In this document: positions 49,588 through 61,722 of the stretch, one piece after another
Numbering within the stretch: position 1 is the stretch's first letter
How the letters are laid out: the number at the start of each line of letters is the position of its first letter
DNA from: Amblyornis subalaris
Lineage: Eukaryota; Chordata; Aves; Passeriformes; Ptilonorhynchidae
Direction: 5' to 3'
Assembly (NCBI GenBank): GCA_018881555.1
Contig: JACAXG010000169.1
Span: forward strand, 1,016,751-1,080,750
Length of the DNA stretch: 64,000 bases
Translations under genes and position numbers: made by a program
The notes under the pieces: model-generated
The model's input: the letters and a program-made list of their open reading frames with translations, nothing else
The model's database searches: none
What the model was told of the DNA's origin: nothing

Positions 49588-50399
49588 GTCAGCTCCCACA
49601 TGGAGGATGCACTCACCCACCTGCTCTGGGAAACCTTCCAGTGAGAGCCACGAACCTGAGTTCAAGTTGGAATGAAGAATCCAGGGGAAGGAAGTGATGC
49701 CCGGCTCCTCTCCCCTTGCTCCTCAGCCTGTGCTGTCTTTCCGAGACTTTGTTCAGGCCAATTCCCAGTGTTCTGTGAGTCAGAGCTGCTGGACTGCCAC
49801 CCCCAAAGTGACACAGAGAAGTTTTCCTTTGTGACACATCCAGTGCTCCCCTGCCCAGCTCAGGGGCACCCCAGAGCTGTTCAATGCCAAGCGGTGCCAA
49901 CCGGACAAAANACTGCCAGGAATGAGGGTATTTCATCCTGAAATGCCACTGGCAGAGCCGGGACTCTGGACAGGGACCGGAATCCACAGTGGGAGTACTC
50001 GGACCAGTCAGGGACTGTGCACATCCAGCAGNAGTGGCAGGGAGAGGATTGGCACCACAGCAGTTCCGAGATCCCAGCAGGGTGGGGTTTAACGTGGAAG
50101 GATGTNTTTTATCTCAGGAATAAACTTCCACAGTGCTTCCAACTCCCCAGAGGGGACAGGAGGGTGGCCCAGCATTTGGTTAGTGCAGAGGTGGCGTCAC
50201 CGGGAGGACACAAAAGGCAGAAGGAGGCCAGCAGTGCCAAGGGGAGCAGCGGTGCTCTGCGGTGCTCCCTGGTGCTCCTGCTGCACTGCTGAGGGCAGAG
50301 GGTGCCAGGGAAAAGCCTCGTGTCCCACTGGGGTCAGCTCCGTGACACAGGCGACCCGGCTCGGGCAGGGGAGGTGCCAGCCCCACAGCAGNGACTGGC

Positions 50400-50590
50400 A
50401 GACCTGGCCTGCGTGCCCCGGGGTCTCGCCCCGCACAGGGCACACAGGGCCTCCCGCCGGCCCGCCCCGGGGACGGCCTGTGTGCCGCGGCAGCGCCCGG
50501 GGCTGCCCGCCCTGCCGAGGGGAGGGCAGCTGATGGGGACGGAGACGAACCCAGGGCGGGGCTCGGCCCCCCACGCCACACACGGCAGCC
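50400..50590. promoter_or_regulatory. CpG-rich patch 1.1 kb downstream of exon 2
   Basis: A short GC-rich stretch with clustered CGs (for example ccgccggcccgccccgggg and gtgccgcggcagcgcccgg). It is smaller than the island at 19500-20120. It could be an alternative promoter or simply a GC-rich segment. No supported exon starts in it. Confidence 0.4.
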
Positions 50591-51620
50591 AAAGTGGCTC
50601 TGGTTTGCTGCNGTCCCTTGTCCCCTGCCACGCTGATGGGACCCAATTCCTCGAGTCCTCGGTGCTCCCCGCATCGCTCTGCCTCATCCCATCGCGTGGT
50701 GGCACCTCTCGGATTCTCCCACCACCTTCTGCAGCTCCTGTGGATGTGTCCGTGCTCCATCGCAGCCCACTCCCCTTCCCAGGCCACACACTCCCCTCCC
50801 CGGTGCATCCTCAGTGTTTCTCCTGTTTCCAGTTTGTCATCTTTAATCTCCCACATTTCCACCTATTTTTACCACAGAATCTTCTACACGTAGGAGCTCA
50901 GTTTGCCACTTGGCTTGTGGATGGCAGACAACCAGGAACGGGCTTCAGGCACACCCGAGATCAGGTAAATCCTGCTGTCGCCAAAGCCACGCTTTGCTCT
51001 TGGCTCCCACCACCTCCCCAGTGGAAACCCAGCCAGAAGGAATTTGTGCCCTTTTCTTCCACACTTTCACAGCTCTGGACTGACTCCACCAGGTAAGAGA
51101 TGGAGAGGGACCAAGAAGCACCATCTCTAGCGCATCCCAGCAAGGTGAGACATTCCACAGCACCAGCAGGAGATGGAGAGGCCACAGCCCAGGGCAGACC
51201 CACCTCAGCATGTCCCCCTCCAGACTGGGAGCAGCAGAGACAGCCCTGAGTGGGATCAGAGGGGGCTGGGGTGGTGGGACACCTCTGTCCTCTCCTCCTG
51301 TGTGGGAGCAGGGGGGTCTGCACCCAACTGCACGGCCCAAGGTCTCCATCCAAGAGCCTCATCCTGCCCTGGCCTGTGCACCCTGACACGGGGCTGGGGG
51401 CACTCAGCTGGAACACCCCACCCCACACACAAACCACCTCTCCTCTCGGCCCCAAGGCCAGGACGAGCCCTCCTACATCCATCTTTTCAGCTAAATCCCA
51501 AAATGGCTGCATGGACACTGGGCTCTGACAGCTCCCACTCATCCCCGCTGTGCAGTCACCCTTGGCCACCCCCATCTCCAGCATGGAGAGCACATCAGAG
51601 CAGAGCTGCACCCACCCAGC

Positions 51621-51664
51621 CCATCCCACTCCATCCCACCCCATCCCACACCATCCCACCCCAC
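51621..51664. repeat. 10-bp C-rich tandem repeat beside exon 2
   Basis: Four copies of ccatcccacn on the plus strand. On the transcribed (minus) strand this is a series of GGGATGG units within the first tens of bases of intron 2. Confidence 0.85.
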
Positions 51665-51683
51665 GGAGAAATCCATCCCCTAC

Positions 51684-51727
51684 CTGCTGGAAGAGCTCCT
51701 CCGCCCNCTGCTGTTGCTCTCGTCGGC
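51684..51727 (-). CDS. ZNF618: ZNF618 exon 2 (N-terminal Ser/Arg-rich segment)
   Basis: A 44-nt exon encoding ADESNS(S/R)GRRSSSS plus two bases (AG) of an Arg codon finished by exon 3. The acceptor is a pyrimidine-rich tract ending cttag, and the donor is CAG|gtaggg. It starts in phase 0 and ends in phase 2. The residues align with the remembered human segment around ADGASAAGRKSTASRER, and joining to exon 3 gives ...SSSSR-ECLKRSP, matching the expected continuation. One ambiguous base makes residue 7 Ser or Arg. The stretch is probably disordered and has no domain. It is too short to find by ORF length, so the support is the splice sites, the phase match to exon 3 and the homology. A C-rich tandem tract (G-rich in the transcript) begins about 20 nt past the donor. 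Confidence 0.88.
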
Positions 51728-52959
51728 CTAAGACACCAAACACAAGAGGCTGTTCAGGTTGAGAAAGACAAGGCTGCTCTCCAGACCTTCCCGCTCCCAG
51801 CTGCACCCACACACCGGGATTCTCCATGGCTTACGCCCCGTGCTCGGCTCTGGGGGCCCTGTGGGGCGCTGAGCCCCGGAACGTCGGGGCTGAGGAAGGA
51901 TCCCAGCCCCATCCCCACCACGGAGGCTCTTCCCAGCCGATTCCCTCCGGTCGCTCTTGTGCAACCCAAGTCCCAAGCAACGATCCCTGCGATGCAAAAC
52001 ACGGGATTGGCAGGCGGGAAACAAGGCAGAAACAGCCAAATTCCAGGCCGTGTCCAAGTGGGAATGGCCCCGCTGCTGGGCTGGAGGNGCAGGCCCAGCA
52101 CCTCCCTTCGTTAGGCCCGTGCCCTAATTAGCCCCTCCAGGCCACGAGAGGGGCTGGGCAGGGAGGGCCCGGGGTCTCCTCTCGCCTCCTTCCCTGGCTC
52201 GCTGATGAGAGCCTTCCTTGGAAAGACAATATTATTCCAATCCCAGAAATTTTATTTCTGAATTTGTGCAAATACAAGTTAAAAGATATTAGCTGCATTT
52301 CACATTTTGTGCAAATGGCAGAAACAGGCAATTCATGTGCAGCAGGATGGGGGCCAGCCAACGATTTCGATAAAATAAACCCTTTTTTAATTTAAATGCT
52401 AATGCACTGAATTAAAATTTAATAACTGAGGAAATTGAAAAGCCGAGCAGGAATATTGGAAATAAATCCAAGCAGAAACAGCTGAAATTAAAAATTCTAG
52501 AGAGTGGGAGGATAGCAGCTAAGCTGTCTTATATGATTACATTTTTTTTATATTTTTTTTTTTTTCAGAACGAAGGGGGGAAGGAAAAAAATCCTATCTT
52601 TGGCTGGCTGTAGGGCAGTAAATCGAGAGTGCTGTGATTTATTGCTCAATTTTCCTGAGGGAAAAAGGCTTTCTTTCATGCTGAAATATTTCATAAATTT
52701 CAAGCCAGCATAAATTCTTAATTTAAAAGTTATGGAGGTCACATTTAGTGCACTGGTGCAATTCTGAAATCTTAAAGGAATAGCAACCAAAAAAAATTGC
52801 AATTTGATTTTATTTTTTTTAATTCTTCATGTAAAATTTTCTTCAAAGGGATTCTCCAAGTTACACAAAGCAGAAACACAACCTGGCTTTTGAAGGAATT
52901 GAAATCCACTGGAAATGAAGAGATAAAAATCTAATTCAATTACAAAAAGGTATTTTTTT

Positions 52960-52996
52960 GATGATGATGATGATGATGATNATTATTATTANTATT
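52960..52996. repeat. (GAT)n then (ATT)n microsatellite
   Basis: About seven GAT units followed by about five ATT-type units. Two ambiguous bases mark the change-over and the end. Confidence 0.9.
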
Positions 52997-53550
52997 GTGA
53001 GCCACTTGAGGAATTTCTGTTAAAAAATTTCTTCTCTCCATTGCCTGGGAAAAGCCAGAAGGGAGGAGCTGACAATGTAATTGCTTCTGTTAGATCTCCA
53101 ATCTTTTGTGAGCACTGATATGTTCATTTGTTATACAGCTGTTCAGCTACAGAAAGGATGTCAGAGCACCCATAATTCAAAGCAATCAATCAAAAATTAA
53201 TGATTTGTCATGCTTACACAATGGAAAAAAAAGAAAAAAAAGCTTTATGGGTTCCTGCAACTGGTAGATTGCTCAAACCTTCAGGGCATTTTCTAGAAGA
53301 TTAGATCTGTGTGTACAAAAAAAAAGAAAAAAAAGAAAGGGGAAAGGAGACTTAATATAGAGCCAGGGCAGAAACCTTGTGGGGTGCTGGGGGTCAGTGA
53401 GGCCCAGAATCCCCCAGAGATGGGAACGTTACAATTTCTGCCTGTTCAAAGAGTTCTGTGCACAACCCAACCTGGCAGGTCACCCACTTCGATCACAGGG
53501 ACCTTGCCCAGGCTCCTGCCATGAGAATCCCACAGGAAAACNGCCCCTGA

Positions 53551-53752
53551 ATCACAGAAACATGGAATACCCTGAGCTGGAAGGACCCACCAGGATCATC
53601 AGTCCAGCCCCTGGGCCTGCACAGACACCCCAACAATCCCACCCTGTGCATCCCTGGGAGCGTTGTCCAAACNCTCCTGGAGCTCTGGCAGCCTTGGGGC
53701 CGGGACCATTCCCTGGGGAGCCTGTTCAGTGCCCACCACCCTCTGGGGGAAC
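53551..53752 (-). mobile_element. CR1 LINE fragment, J-like
   Basis: Starts atcacagaaacatggaatac and carries the J-like blocks up to cccaccaccctctggggg, where it is cut off. Very similar to the copies at 11886 and 26918. Confidence 0.88.
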
Positions 53753-54246
53753 ACACAGGAAAGGCACAAAATCCTCAGGGCAAAGCCCAAGGCCTTGCCT
53801 GCACCTCACCAGCACCAAGGGTTACCTAAATATTCCCAAAAATGAAAATATTCCTGTTGGGGAAGCACGGTGCCAACCTCAACTCTGGCAAACTGTCTGA
53901 GATTGCGAAGTTATTCATCCTTCACACAAAGAACTGATGTCCTGCCGAGGAACACCGTGGTGTGCCGGTGCCGTGTGTTATTCCCACCCACACCCCCTGT
54001 TAGCCGGGGTCTCGTGTGGGATTTACCAGCCCACCTAATGCAGGGCACTCATCCCATGTTCCTTTTCAGATCTGCATTCGGGGTTGAGCGAGGAATTACT
54101 GAGAATAAGTGACATGGGCACTGCAGCCCCCAACCATCCCCAGCCACTGCACGGCCCCTTTGGGGACCAGCACACAATTTTATTATTCACTTCTACTTTT
54201 GCTTATCTGCTCCACTCTGCCCTGCCTGATTTCCCCTTTCTGTATA

Positions 54247-54260
54247 CTATTATTATTATT

Positions 54261-54304
<44 letters not shown>
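54247..54304. repeat. (ATT)n/(AAT)n trinucleotide microsatellite
   Basis: A run of ATT units followed directly by about twelve AAT units. The two parts are reverse complements and can fold as a hairpin. Confidence 0.9.
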
Positions 54305-54306
<2 letters not shown>

Positions 54307-54637
54307 CCCTTTTTTGTGTTTTGACCTCTTTCCTGAGCACTTCATGGACTCTGCTCCCTCAGGACACAGCACCATTAAAGGACACAACCTGCACGAAGGG
54401 CACAGAAAGGGATGTGCAACAGTGTGACCCCAGCGGTGCTGGGGAGTTTCCTCATTTTAAAAGAAAAAATGAGGGAAAAAAGGGAACTATGGCATGTAAC
54501 AGCTCTCAGTCCAGAGGGTTTCACACAGCCAAGATGCTCTCGGAGATGATCCATTAGATGTAACCACCAAGCCAAGCCTGAATGAGATCAGACCAACCTG
54601 CCTTAAAGGCTTCTGGATGCTGAAATAAACCCATCCA

Positions 54638-55028
54638 CAGAATCCCACACTGGTTTGGGTTGGAAGGAACCTTAAAGCTCATCTCATTCCACTCCCCTGG
54701 GCAGGGACACCTTCCACTATCCCAGGNTGCTCCAAGCCCNNTCCAANCTGGCCTTGGACANGTCCAGAGATCCAGGGGCAGCCACAGCTTCTCTGGACAA
54801 CCTGTGCCAGGGCCTCCCCCATCCACAGGGAACAATTCCTTCCCAGTATCCCATCTANCCCTGCCCTCTGGCAGTGGGAAGCCATTCCCTGTGTCCCGTC
54901 CCTCCATCCCTTGTCCCAAGTCCCACTCCCGCTCCCCTGGAGCCCCTTTAGGCTCTGGAAGGGGCTCTGAGCTCTCCCTGGAGCCTTCTCTTCTCCAGAC
55001 TGGACACCCCCAGCTCTCTCTGCCTGTT
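54638..55028 (-). mobile_element. CR1 LINE fragment, E/Y-like
   Basis: Starts cagaatcccacactggtttg and runs to ctctctctgcctgttca. Collinear with the copy at 20598. Ambiguous bases cluster at 54727-54762. Confidence 0.9.
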
Positions 55029-55910
55029 CATTCAAAAATAAAATCCATTTACAATAAAACATTCCATTTAAATTCTAAAATGTGGTATCGGAGGACTAAA
55101 ATACCATAAGCAAGTCAAAGGGGTGAATGGCTGGAAATCACCAGAATGTGCCAAAATGGGTTGGAGCAGCTTCCAACAAAGTAACATCTTCAGGAAGGGG
55201 GAACAGAAATCTCCTGCGCTCCCATTTGAAATCTCCTGCAATCTTGTTTACCCAAGTGATTTATTTTGGTAATTTCCTAATTTCTAACTGAAAAGCAGAG
55301 GAGCAGAATTTGCATCTGCCAGTGAGGGGGGAGGGCAGACGTGGGGCGCTGAAACAGGCTGGAGAATGCCACACAATCTCCCCCCTAAAATCATTTACAA
55401 TTCAAACTATGATTCCCTAAAGTTGCTTTTCTACATATTGGGTGCATTTAGGGTAGTTTTATTTAACTAATGCTAATAAATATCCTTTAAATGAGAATGC
55501 ACACAGGCAGAATGTGGTTTCGGGCCATATGCTCCTCCACCCGAGTCGTAAGTGAAAAGTAAATCATGTGATAAATAAGAAATGTATCAGTCAACATCTC
55601 CTAACAGGGTAACGTGTCAAAAAATAGGAGTCCAAGCAGATGTATAACTGACCTGAGAAATCCATGTTTATCGAGAGGGCTACACTATATTGGGAAAAAA
55701 TCCCCAACATTTTAACAGCTACAGTAAAACAAAAAAATAACTAAAAGCAATAAAAATGTTAAATGAGATTTCAGCCCATTTAAGCACGGGCTTTCTGCCT
55801 GATCACTTAAATCATGATTAGAAACAATTATTCAAATCTCTTGGATTTGCATCCACAGACTCCCTGCTCTGATCAGCTCCCACGGACGGGACAGGGGTGG
55901 TGGGACCCCC

Positions 55911-55938
55911 CCACTGCCACTGCCACTGCCACTGCCAC
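55911..55938. repeat. (CCACTG)n hexanucleotide repeat
   Basis: Between four and five perfect copies of ccactg. Confidence 0.9.
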
Positions 55939-56799
55939 AGCCCTCCCCAGGGGAAAGGGTTTGAATCCATTTATTTATTTATTCATACACAGCCACCCCC
56001 TATGATTTGCCTCTGAACTCCATCCCAAGGGAAGATGTCCCTAATTCTGCCTGGGGGTTGCAGGAGGAGCAGAACCCGCTTGCCCCAGCTCCTCTCCCAC
56101 AGCAGCTTCCCTCTCCAGAGGTAAAAGGGCTGAGTCGTTTGTTTTACCTGAGGAAAAAAAAGGAAAAAAACCCCAAACCCACACCCTACTTCCCCCAAAT
56201 GCCTTCCCAGAGACAGCTGAATAATTTTTGTCCAAACACAAAACACACGTTCAGTTTCGGAAGGAGCCAGCGGCACCCAGCATGGAAAANTTCACCCCAA
56301 ATAATTAAAATTTGGCAAAGAGAAAAGCAACTGAAAACAGGTCTGACACAGGAATGTGCCATAAAAATAACTGCAGGCCTGCTACCTGCGCTGTCTGGGG
56401 TTATTAACTTCAGAGCCACAGAAAACGCAGGAAGTGCTTTTTTTTTTTTTGCCTTTTTTCTTTTCTTTAAACAAAGGGCAAGACACTGGCAGTTTCCTAT
56501 TTAATTTTTATTAAATAGGAGGGGAGAAAAAGCAGAGCAGCTCCACATCACACCAAAACATCTGCAGAGCACAAATAAATATGCTGTGCCCCTTTTGAAT
56601 TTGGGGTTTTGCTTCCTGCTGCCAACACAGGGATGCTGAGGAACCTCAAGCCGCGGCGTTCGCGTGGCCCCACAGCCCCTGTGCCACCCCCGTGCTGTGC
56701 CTGTCACCTCTCCCAGCCCAGTGACATCCCNCAGAGCTTACAAAGGGGAGGAAGGAGTGTTGAGCCAATGGGTGATCCAGGCAGAGCTGTGCTCAGTCA

Positions 56800-57130
56800 C
56801 AGGATCATGGAACCATTCNGGTTGGAAAAGGCTTCTGAGATCATCAAGGCCAACCATTCCCCCAGCACTGCCAAGACCACCACTAACCCATGTCCCCAAG
56901 TGCCACATCCACACATTTTTTGAACACTTCCAGGGATGGTGACTCCACCACTGCCCTGGGCAGCTTGTTCCAGTGCTTGACCACCCTTTCCATGAAGTTT
57001 TTCCTAATATTAAATCTAAACCTTCCNTGGTGCAACTTGAGGCTGTTTCCTCTTGTTCCCAGAGCCAGGGCATCCCCTGCACGAAGGGCAATGACTCCAA
57101 AGCTTCAGACTGCTCTGGCTTGTCCCCTCC
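56800..57130 (-). mobile_element. CR1 LINE fragment of a third, older type
   Basis: Starts cacaggatcatggaaccatt and contains gttggaaaaggcttctgaga, ccaccactgccctgggcagc and cttgaggctgtttcctcttg. This form of the CR1 3' end differs from both main groups. It is followed by diverged sequence. Confidence 0.82.
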
Positions 57131-60100
57131 TCATCCTTTGCCTTTGCCAATCCATAGGGGCAGCCTCCAAAAGGGATGAATTTTCCACTCAGGAAAAAGT
57201 CAGTTCCTGGGGCGAGAGGAATGCACTGCCTATTTCCTCAGCTGCAGCTTCCCCTCAAGAAACAACCAAAATAATAATAATTAAAAAAATACCTCCAAGG
57301 AGGAAATGGGAGCTCTCCCTGAGGCGTCTTCCTGGTCCTGCAGCAGAGCCGAGCCCCAGGAGCCAGGGTTCCCCAACCCCCAAAATCCATTATGGGGTCT
57401 GCAAACACCCCACTGACCATGGGGCAATCCCGGGGGCAGGGATGCTGGTGGCAGCTTTAGGGCCAGAATTCCTTGGGAGCATCCGGGGGAATCTCGCCCT
57501 TGTACTCGGCTGCAGCCCTGCCCTGGGAAAAGCCAGCACCTGTTGCCTGTTCCAACAGGGAAAGCCCAATGGCAAACAACAGCATCTGAGAGTTTTGGAC
57601 CCTCTGAGATGAGCCCAGCAGAGCTTTTGCTGTTCGAGGGCAGCAGAAGACAAAGGCAGTGACTCCCATCGTGGCTGCAGCGGCTCCGCTGCCAAAGCCA
57701 GGAGACATCTGGGATGGGATGGAACCAAACACCCACGGACCTGTGTGTGACCAGTGCNCACAGCTGGGCTCCAGCACAGCTCCAGGAAGGTCTCCAGTGT
57801 GACAGGAAGGTGCTCGTGGCCTTACACATCACTTAGGCCAGGCTTTACAAAGATGTACTTTAATGCTGAGATTTCCAGGCAGGGGCACCCACGGGAAGGT
57901 GGCTGTGATCTGCAGCGACACGACCTGTCCCCAGCACCCCTGTGCTGGACACACAGAGCATCCCTGGGGGACACAGGGACACGTCATTCCCCACATGGTG
58001 GCTCTGACAGGCCAAAATCTGAGCAGACCAAAGTCCATGAGGTTACTGAGCACCCACCTCACCCCTGTGAGCACCTCCACCACATCTACACATGCAAATG
58101 AACGGCTGCTGGAGATGGATTTTTAGGATTTCAGTCCAAAAAGAAATCAGAGCAGCTTCTAGATGGGAACACNGCATCACCCCAGCTTGGCCAGGGCCCT
58201 GGCCACATCCCCTTCCTGCGGGTGGCCAACATCCTGAAGAGGACACGTGTCAAGGAGGACCCGAGGCCAGGGAACAACCATCTCNGAGAGGGATGGGACT
58301 GTGGGATCAGTGTTTGGGCATGGCCCCCCAGGACCTTCATCTGGAGCCCTGGAGGAGTCACTCCAGCCCCTGGCCCAGCTGTCCCAGGTGAAGGCAGGGC
58401 TCTCCTCCATCCCGCCCAGAGGTGTGGGGTGACCCCCAGCCCCGTGGCCATCCCTGTGCCACCTTTTCTCTCTGCTCCCCTTCCCGCAGTTCCCAGCCTC
58501 CAGAAAGCCACCAGGCACCCCCCAAATACTAACTAATAACCAACAGTAACGATGAACCCAGCGAGGAGGTTGATCAGCCCAACACCAAGGTCAGTGTGAG
58601 CACAGGGGCCCACTGGAGAAGCCAAGATGGGAATGATCCCCTCAGCTCTGGCTGTGACACTTCGACTCAGCCCAGGGGCCCTCGCTGTGCTGATTTCAAT
58701 TCTCTTTGTATTGGCAGGAGAATTGTTTTTCTTTCAACTTTTTTTTCTTTTCAGTTTTTTTTTTTGCTTGGTCATGCAGACTGGGTTCCCTCAGGCTTCT
58801 CCCCAGATTCTTATCTGGGACAGAGGAAGTTGTAGCATGGAGGTAAAAACTATAGGTAGGCAAACAACACTAATAAAAAATCATATCTAAAATCTAGAAA
58901 TTTTTCTCATTCAGTTTCACTGGATTTACTTCTTGTCTGCTGTTTATTATCTTCNCATTTTATAACCCTCATTCACTACCTTGGGTGTGCTGCCTGCACT
59001 TCTGAGTCATCTCTGTAACCCAGAACTNAAAGTTCTAAAGAGTTTTAAACAGAAAAGATCGAATTTCTGCTGGAAAAGGCACCCGTGGGGCTGAAACTTG
59101 GGTGAAAACACCAAAGTCAGCGAGGCTGGGAAAAATCCCACCATGATGCCCCCAGCCTGGCCAGGTGCTGAGCCCCAGCAGTGCTCTGCCCTTGGGAAAT
59201 GGCACAATCCTGCCCCTGAAGGACCCAGGTGCCCCTGTCACCCATTCCCAGCTCCCACACTCCAGGTAGTCCCAGACAGGTTTAAGGGCTGTGAGCAGTT
59301 GCCTCTGAGTCAAGGAAATATTCATATGAGTAATTTTATGAACTTGCTGAAAGTACTGGCAGAATTTGTGCTTTGAATTTCAATTTTTCTCCCCTGGCAG
59401 CCCAGGGAGATTCAAGCAGCACACGCCAGCAGAAGTCACTGAAGAAAGGGAACATTAAATAAATTTTAACCTAAAACGACAAATGTTCAAACCAATATTA
59501 AAGAGCTTCAACCTCGTGTACTTTTACTTTTCCCTGAAACAGTCATGAAATTAAAATTATGAATAAATCAATGCAGCAAATTGGTCTGGATTTAAAGAGT
59601 TACTCCTTGATTATAAGCAACTGAAAAGTAATCAAAATATTTTTTCCATCTCCTGTTGCTCAGTGCTCTCCTTACTCTGTTCTTTATGAGAAAAATAATC
59701 AAATTGAGGGTGAAGAGGAGAAAAGGCATTGCTGATTACTTCTGAACTCTCATATTATAAAAGCTGGAAAATAAGAGTGACCGGGCAAAACAACAGAATT
59801 ATGTGCATCGAGCAGTTGTTTACAGATGGTATGAGTTTCCCAGCAAAAGAAACAGCTGGAAATATTTTTAAAGAATAAATGTATATGGAATGAAACCTTG
59901 GGGGGGAGGAAGGTATTGTTATTTTTTACTTGGGGGGAGAAAAAGGGGTGAAGGAACCATGCGATAGCATTTCAGAAATCCACCCGGTTTTCCAGGACTC
60001 CAATCTCACAGGAAACTCTCAGGAAATCAATTTTTTAAAAAATCCCATTACAGGCACTTTTCCAAGTTGATAAAACAAACATATCTAACAAGCTACGAGT

Positions 60101-60419
60101 GCACACGGGGAAGAANGAATTAAAATAGGAGTTATTTATCCAGGGAATCCCAGTCGTGTTCGACGNGTTTTGTTCGGGAGTTCGGCACCTCCTGCCTCTG
60201 CCTCGGAACACCTCACGGGGCTGGGACGGCTCCACTGCACGGCAGGAGCTGCCAGGAACCTTCCCCCTGAGCAGCTCCAGCCCTTCCCAGCGCAGGTTGG
60301 GAGGGAAAGACCTGGTTGTGGTTGAGAGGAGCCACCTCCCAAGGGGAGCGGGCTGGGAGCACAGGCACAGGCTCTCCGTGTCCTGGGCTCATCCAGCAAC
60401 GTGGGCAGCAGGGCAAGGA

Positions 60420-60975
60420 GAGGAATCTCCTCTCCTTCTCCACTCTTGTGAGACCCCACCTGAAGGACTCAGCTCNGGGCTCTGTGCACAGGAAGGATGT
60501 GGAGCTGCTGGAGAGAGTCCAGAGGAGCCACGGAGATGCCCCAAGGGCCAGAGCCCCTCTGCCCTGGAGCCAGGCTGGGAGAGCTGGGGGTGTTCACCTG
60601 GAGAAGAGAAGGNTCCAGGGANACCTCAGAGCCCCTTCCAGTTCCTAAAGGGACTCCATGAGAGCCGGAGAGAGACTTGGGACAAGGGATGGAGGGACAG
60701 GACAAGAGGGAATGGCTTCCCGCTGCCAGAGGGCAGGGTCAGATGGGATATTGGGAAGGAATTGTTCCCTGGGAGGGTGGGGAGGCCCTGGCACAGGTTG
60801 CCCAGAGCAGCTGTGGCTGCCCCTGGATCCCTGGAAGTGTCCAAGGCCAGTTTGGACAGGGCTTGGAGCACCCTGGGATAGTGGAAGGTGTCCCTGCCCA
60901 TGGCAGAGGTGGGATGGGATGGTCTTTAAGGTTCCTTCCGATCCAAACCAGTCTGGGATTCGATGATTCTCTCAC
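60420..60975 (+). mobile_element. CR1 LINE fragment, E/Y-like, longest copy
   Basis: Begins around gagaggaatctcctctcctt (cttgtgagaccccacctgaa follows) and runs to ccgatccaaaccagtctgggattcgatgattct. This is the longest CR1 3' segment in the window. It is still 5'-truncated and non-coding. Confidence 0.92.
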
Positions 60976-61675
60976 CACAGCTCAGCTGATGGGAAACAAC
61001 CTGAGAAATGCCCTTATCTTGCACAGAACAGTTCAATGTACCCCACAATAAAACTGTGCAATCCCAGCAGGAGCAGGGCTGGGGACATGTGGAATCAAAG
61101 CCTCCCAGGCGGTCCCAGTGGGAAGTGGTGGCCGTGGAGCTCAGCAAGGTTTGGCCAAAGTGAAGCTCAGCCAGGAGAGCCCTGGAGCTCTCCCAGTGGG
61201 ATGTCCAAACCCCAGCACTCGTGCAGGTGGAACACTGCAAGCAGGACACAACCCAGAGCATCTCTGCCCTCTCCAGCTGCACTCCTGACCCACCCTGGAG
61301 CGGGACAAGTTCCTGACAGCGGGATGGACCCGCAGAGCCACGCCCACCCGTGCCATGAGCTCCTGTAGATGCTCAAATCCTGCTCCCTGACCGTCACAAA
61401 GGATCTGGGAAAGAGCCAGCCAAGCCTGTACATAGAGGAAAATCCCTCTCCAAAGTGGGCACCTCGCATCTGCCCGTGGAACCTCAAAGTGCTGTTGGTG
61501 CTTCCACCAGGATGGAGACACAGATCTCTTGGAACAGAGACCCAACACACAAGGAAAACCTAAAACCAAACCCAGCTGATGCCAAGCTCATGCTCAGAGG
61601 GCAGGGCACTGGTGGGACATCCCCTGGCCCCAGTGTGGTGGATCTCAGAGCCACAAGGAGCTGGTGGTGAAACGC

Positions 61676-61722
61676 TTCTTGGAATAAGCTTTGATAAGGC
61701 TTATTCTTGGAATAAGCTTTGA
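61676..61722. repeat. Local 19-bp direct duplication
   Basis: ttcttggaataagctttga occurs at 61676 and again at 61704. The first copy and the spacer also form a short inverted repeat (gaataagc / gcttattc). Confidence 0.8.

Larger units (their letters stand above)
35049..51683 (-). other. ZNF618: ZNF618 intron 2 (about 16.6 kb)
   Basis: Longest complete intron in the window. Recognisable elements are CR1 fragments at 35430, 42765, 46668 and 47870 (all plus strand), an older L3/CR1-like fragment at about 37700-38090, the 58-bp tandem array at 40782-41013, the 20-bp triplet at 49528-49587, an AT microsatellite at 49015-49056, a CpG-rich patch at 50400-50590 and the C-rich 10-bp repeat next to exon 2. 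No further coding exon was recognised. Confidence 0.72.
497..51727 (-). other. ZNF618: ZNF618 gene, partial: exons 2-10 and introns
   Basis: Span of the recognised coding exons of ZNF618, a nuclear C2H2 zinc-finger protein thought to bind chromatin. Nine exons with canonical GT/AG junctions join into one open frame of 808 nt. The order of features in the product is: a Ser/Arg-rich N-terminal stretch, an acidic region with VKTE and the block DVPAEICVVIGGVRNQQTL, finger 1, a 13-residue linker exon, finger 2, a 12-residue linker exon, an acidic VKEEEPEPFQKIGP segment, and finger 3. Identity rests on my recollection of the human protein, which agrees exon by exon including the small linker exons. 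The start codon exon (above 64000) and the downstream exons with finger 4 and the C-terminal domain (below 1) are outside the window. No frameshift or internal stop was seen, so the gene looks functional. Confidence 0.93.

Noticed and set aside
51173..52114. Plus-strand open frame of 313 codons overlapping exon 2.
   Set aside because: It is Pro/Ser-rich low-complexity translation of C-rich DNA, antisense to the supported exon 2, and has no known motif.
52540..52568. Plus-strand poly-T followed by cag, resembling a splice acceptor.
   Set aside because: No open frame or partner donor follows on that strand, and the gene is on the other strand.
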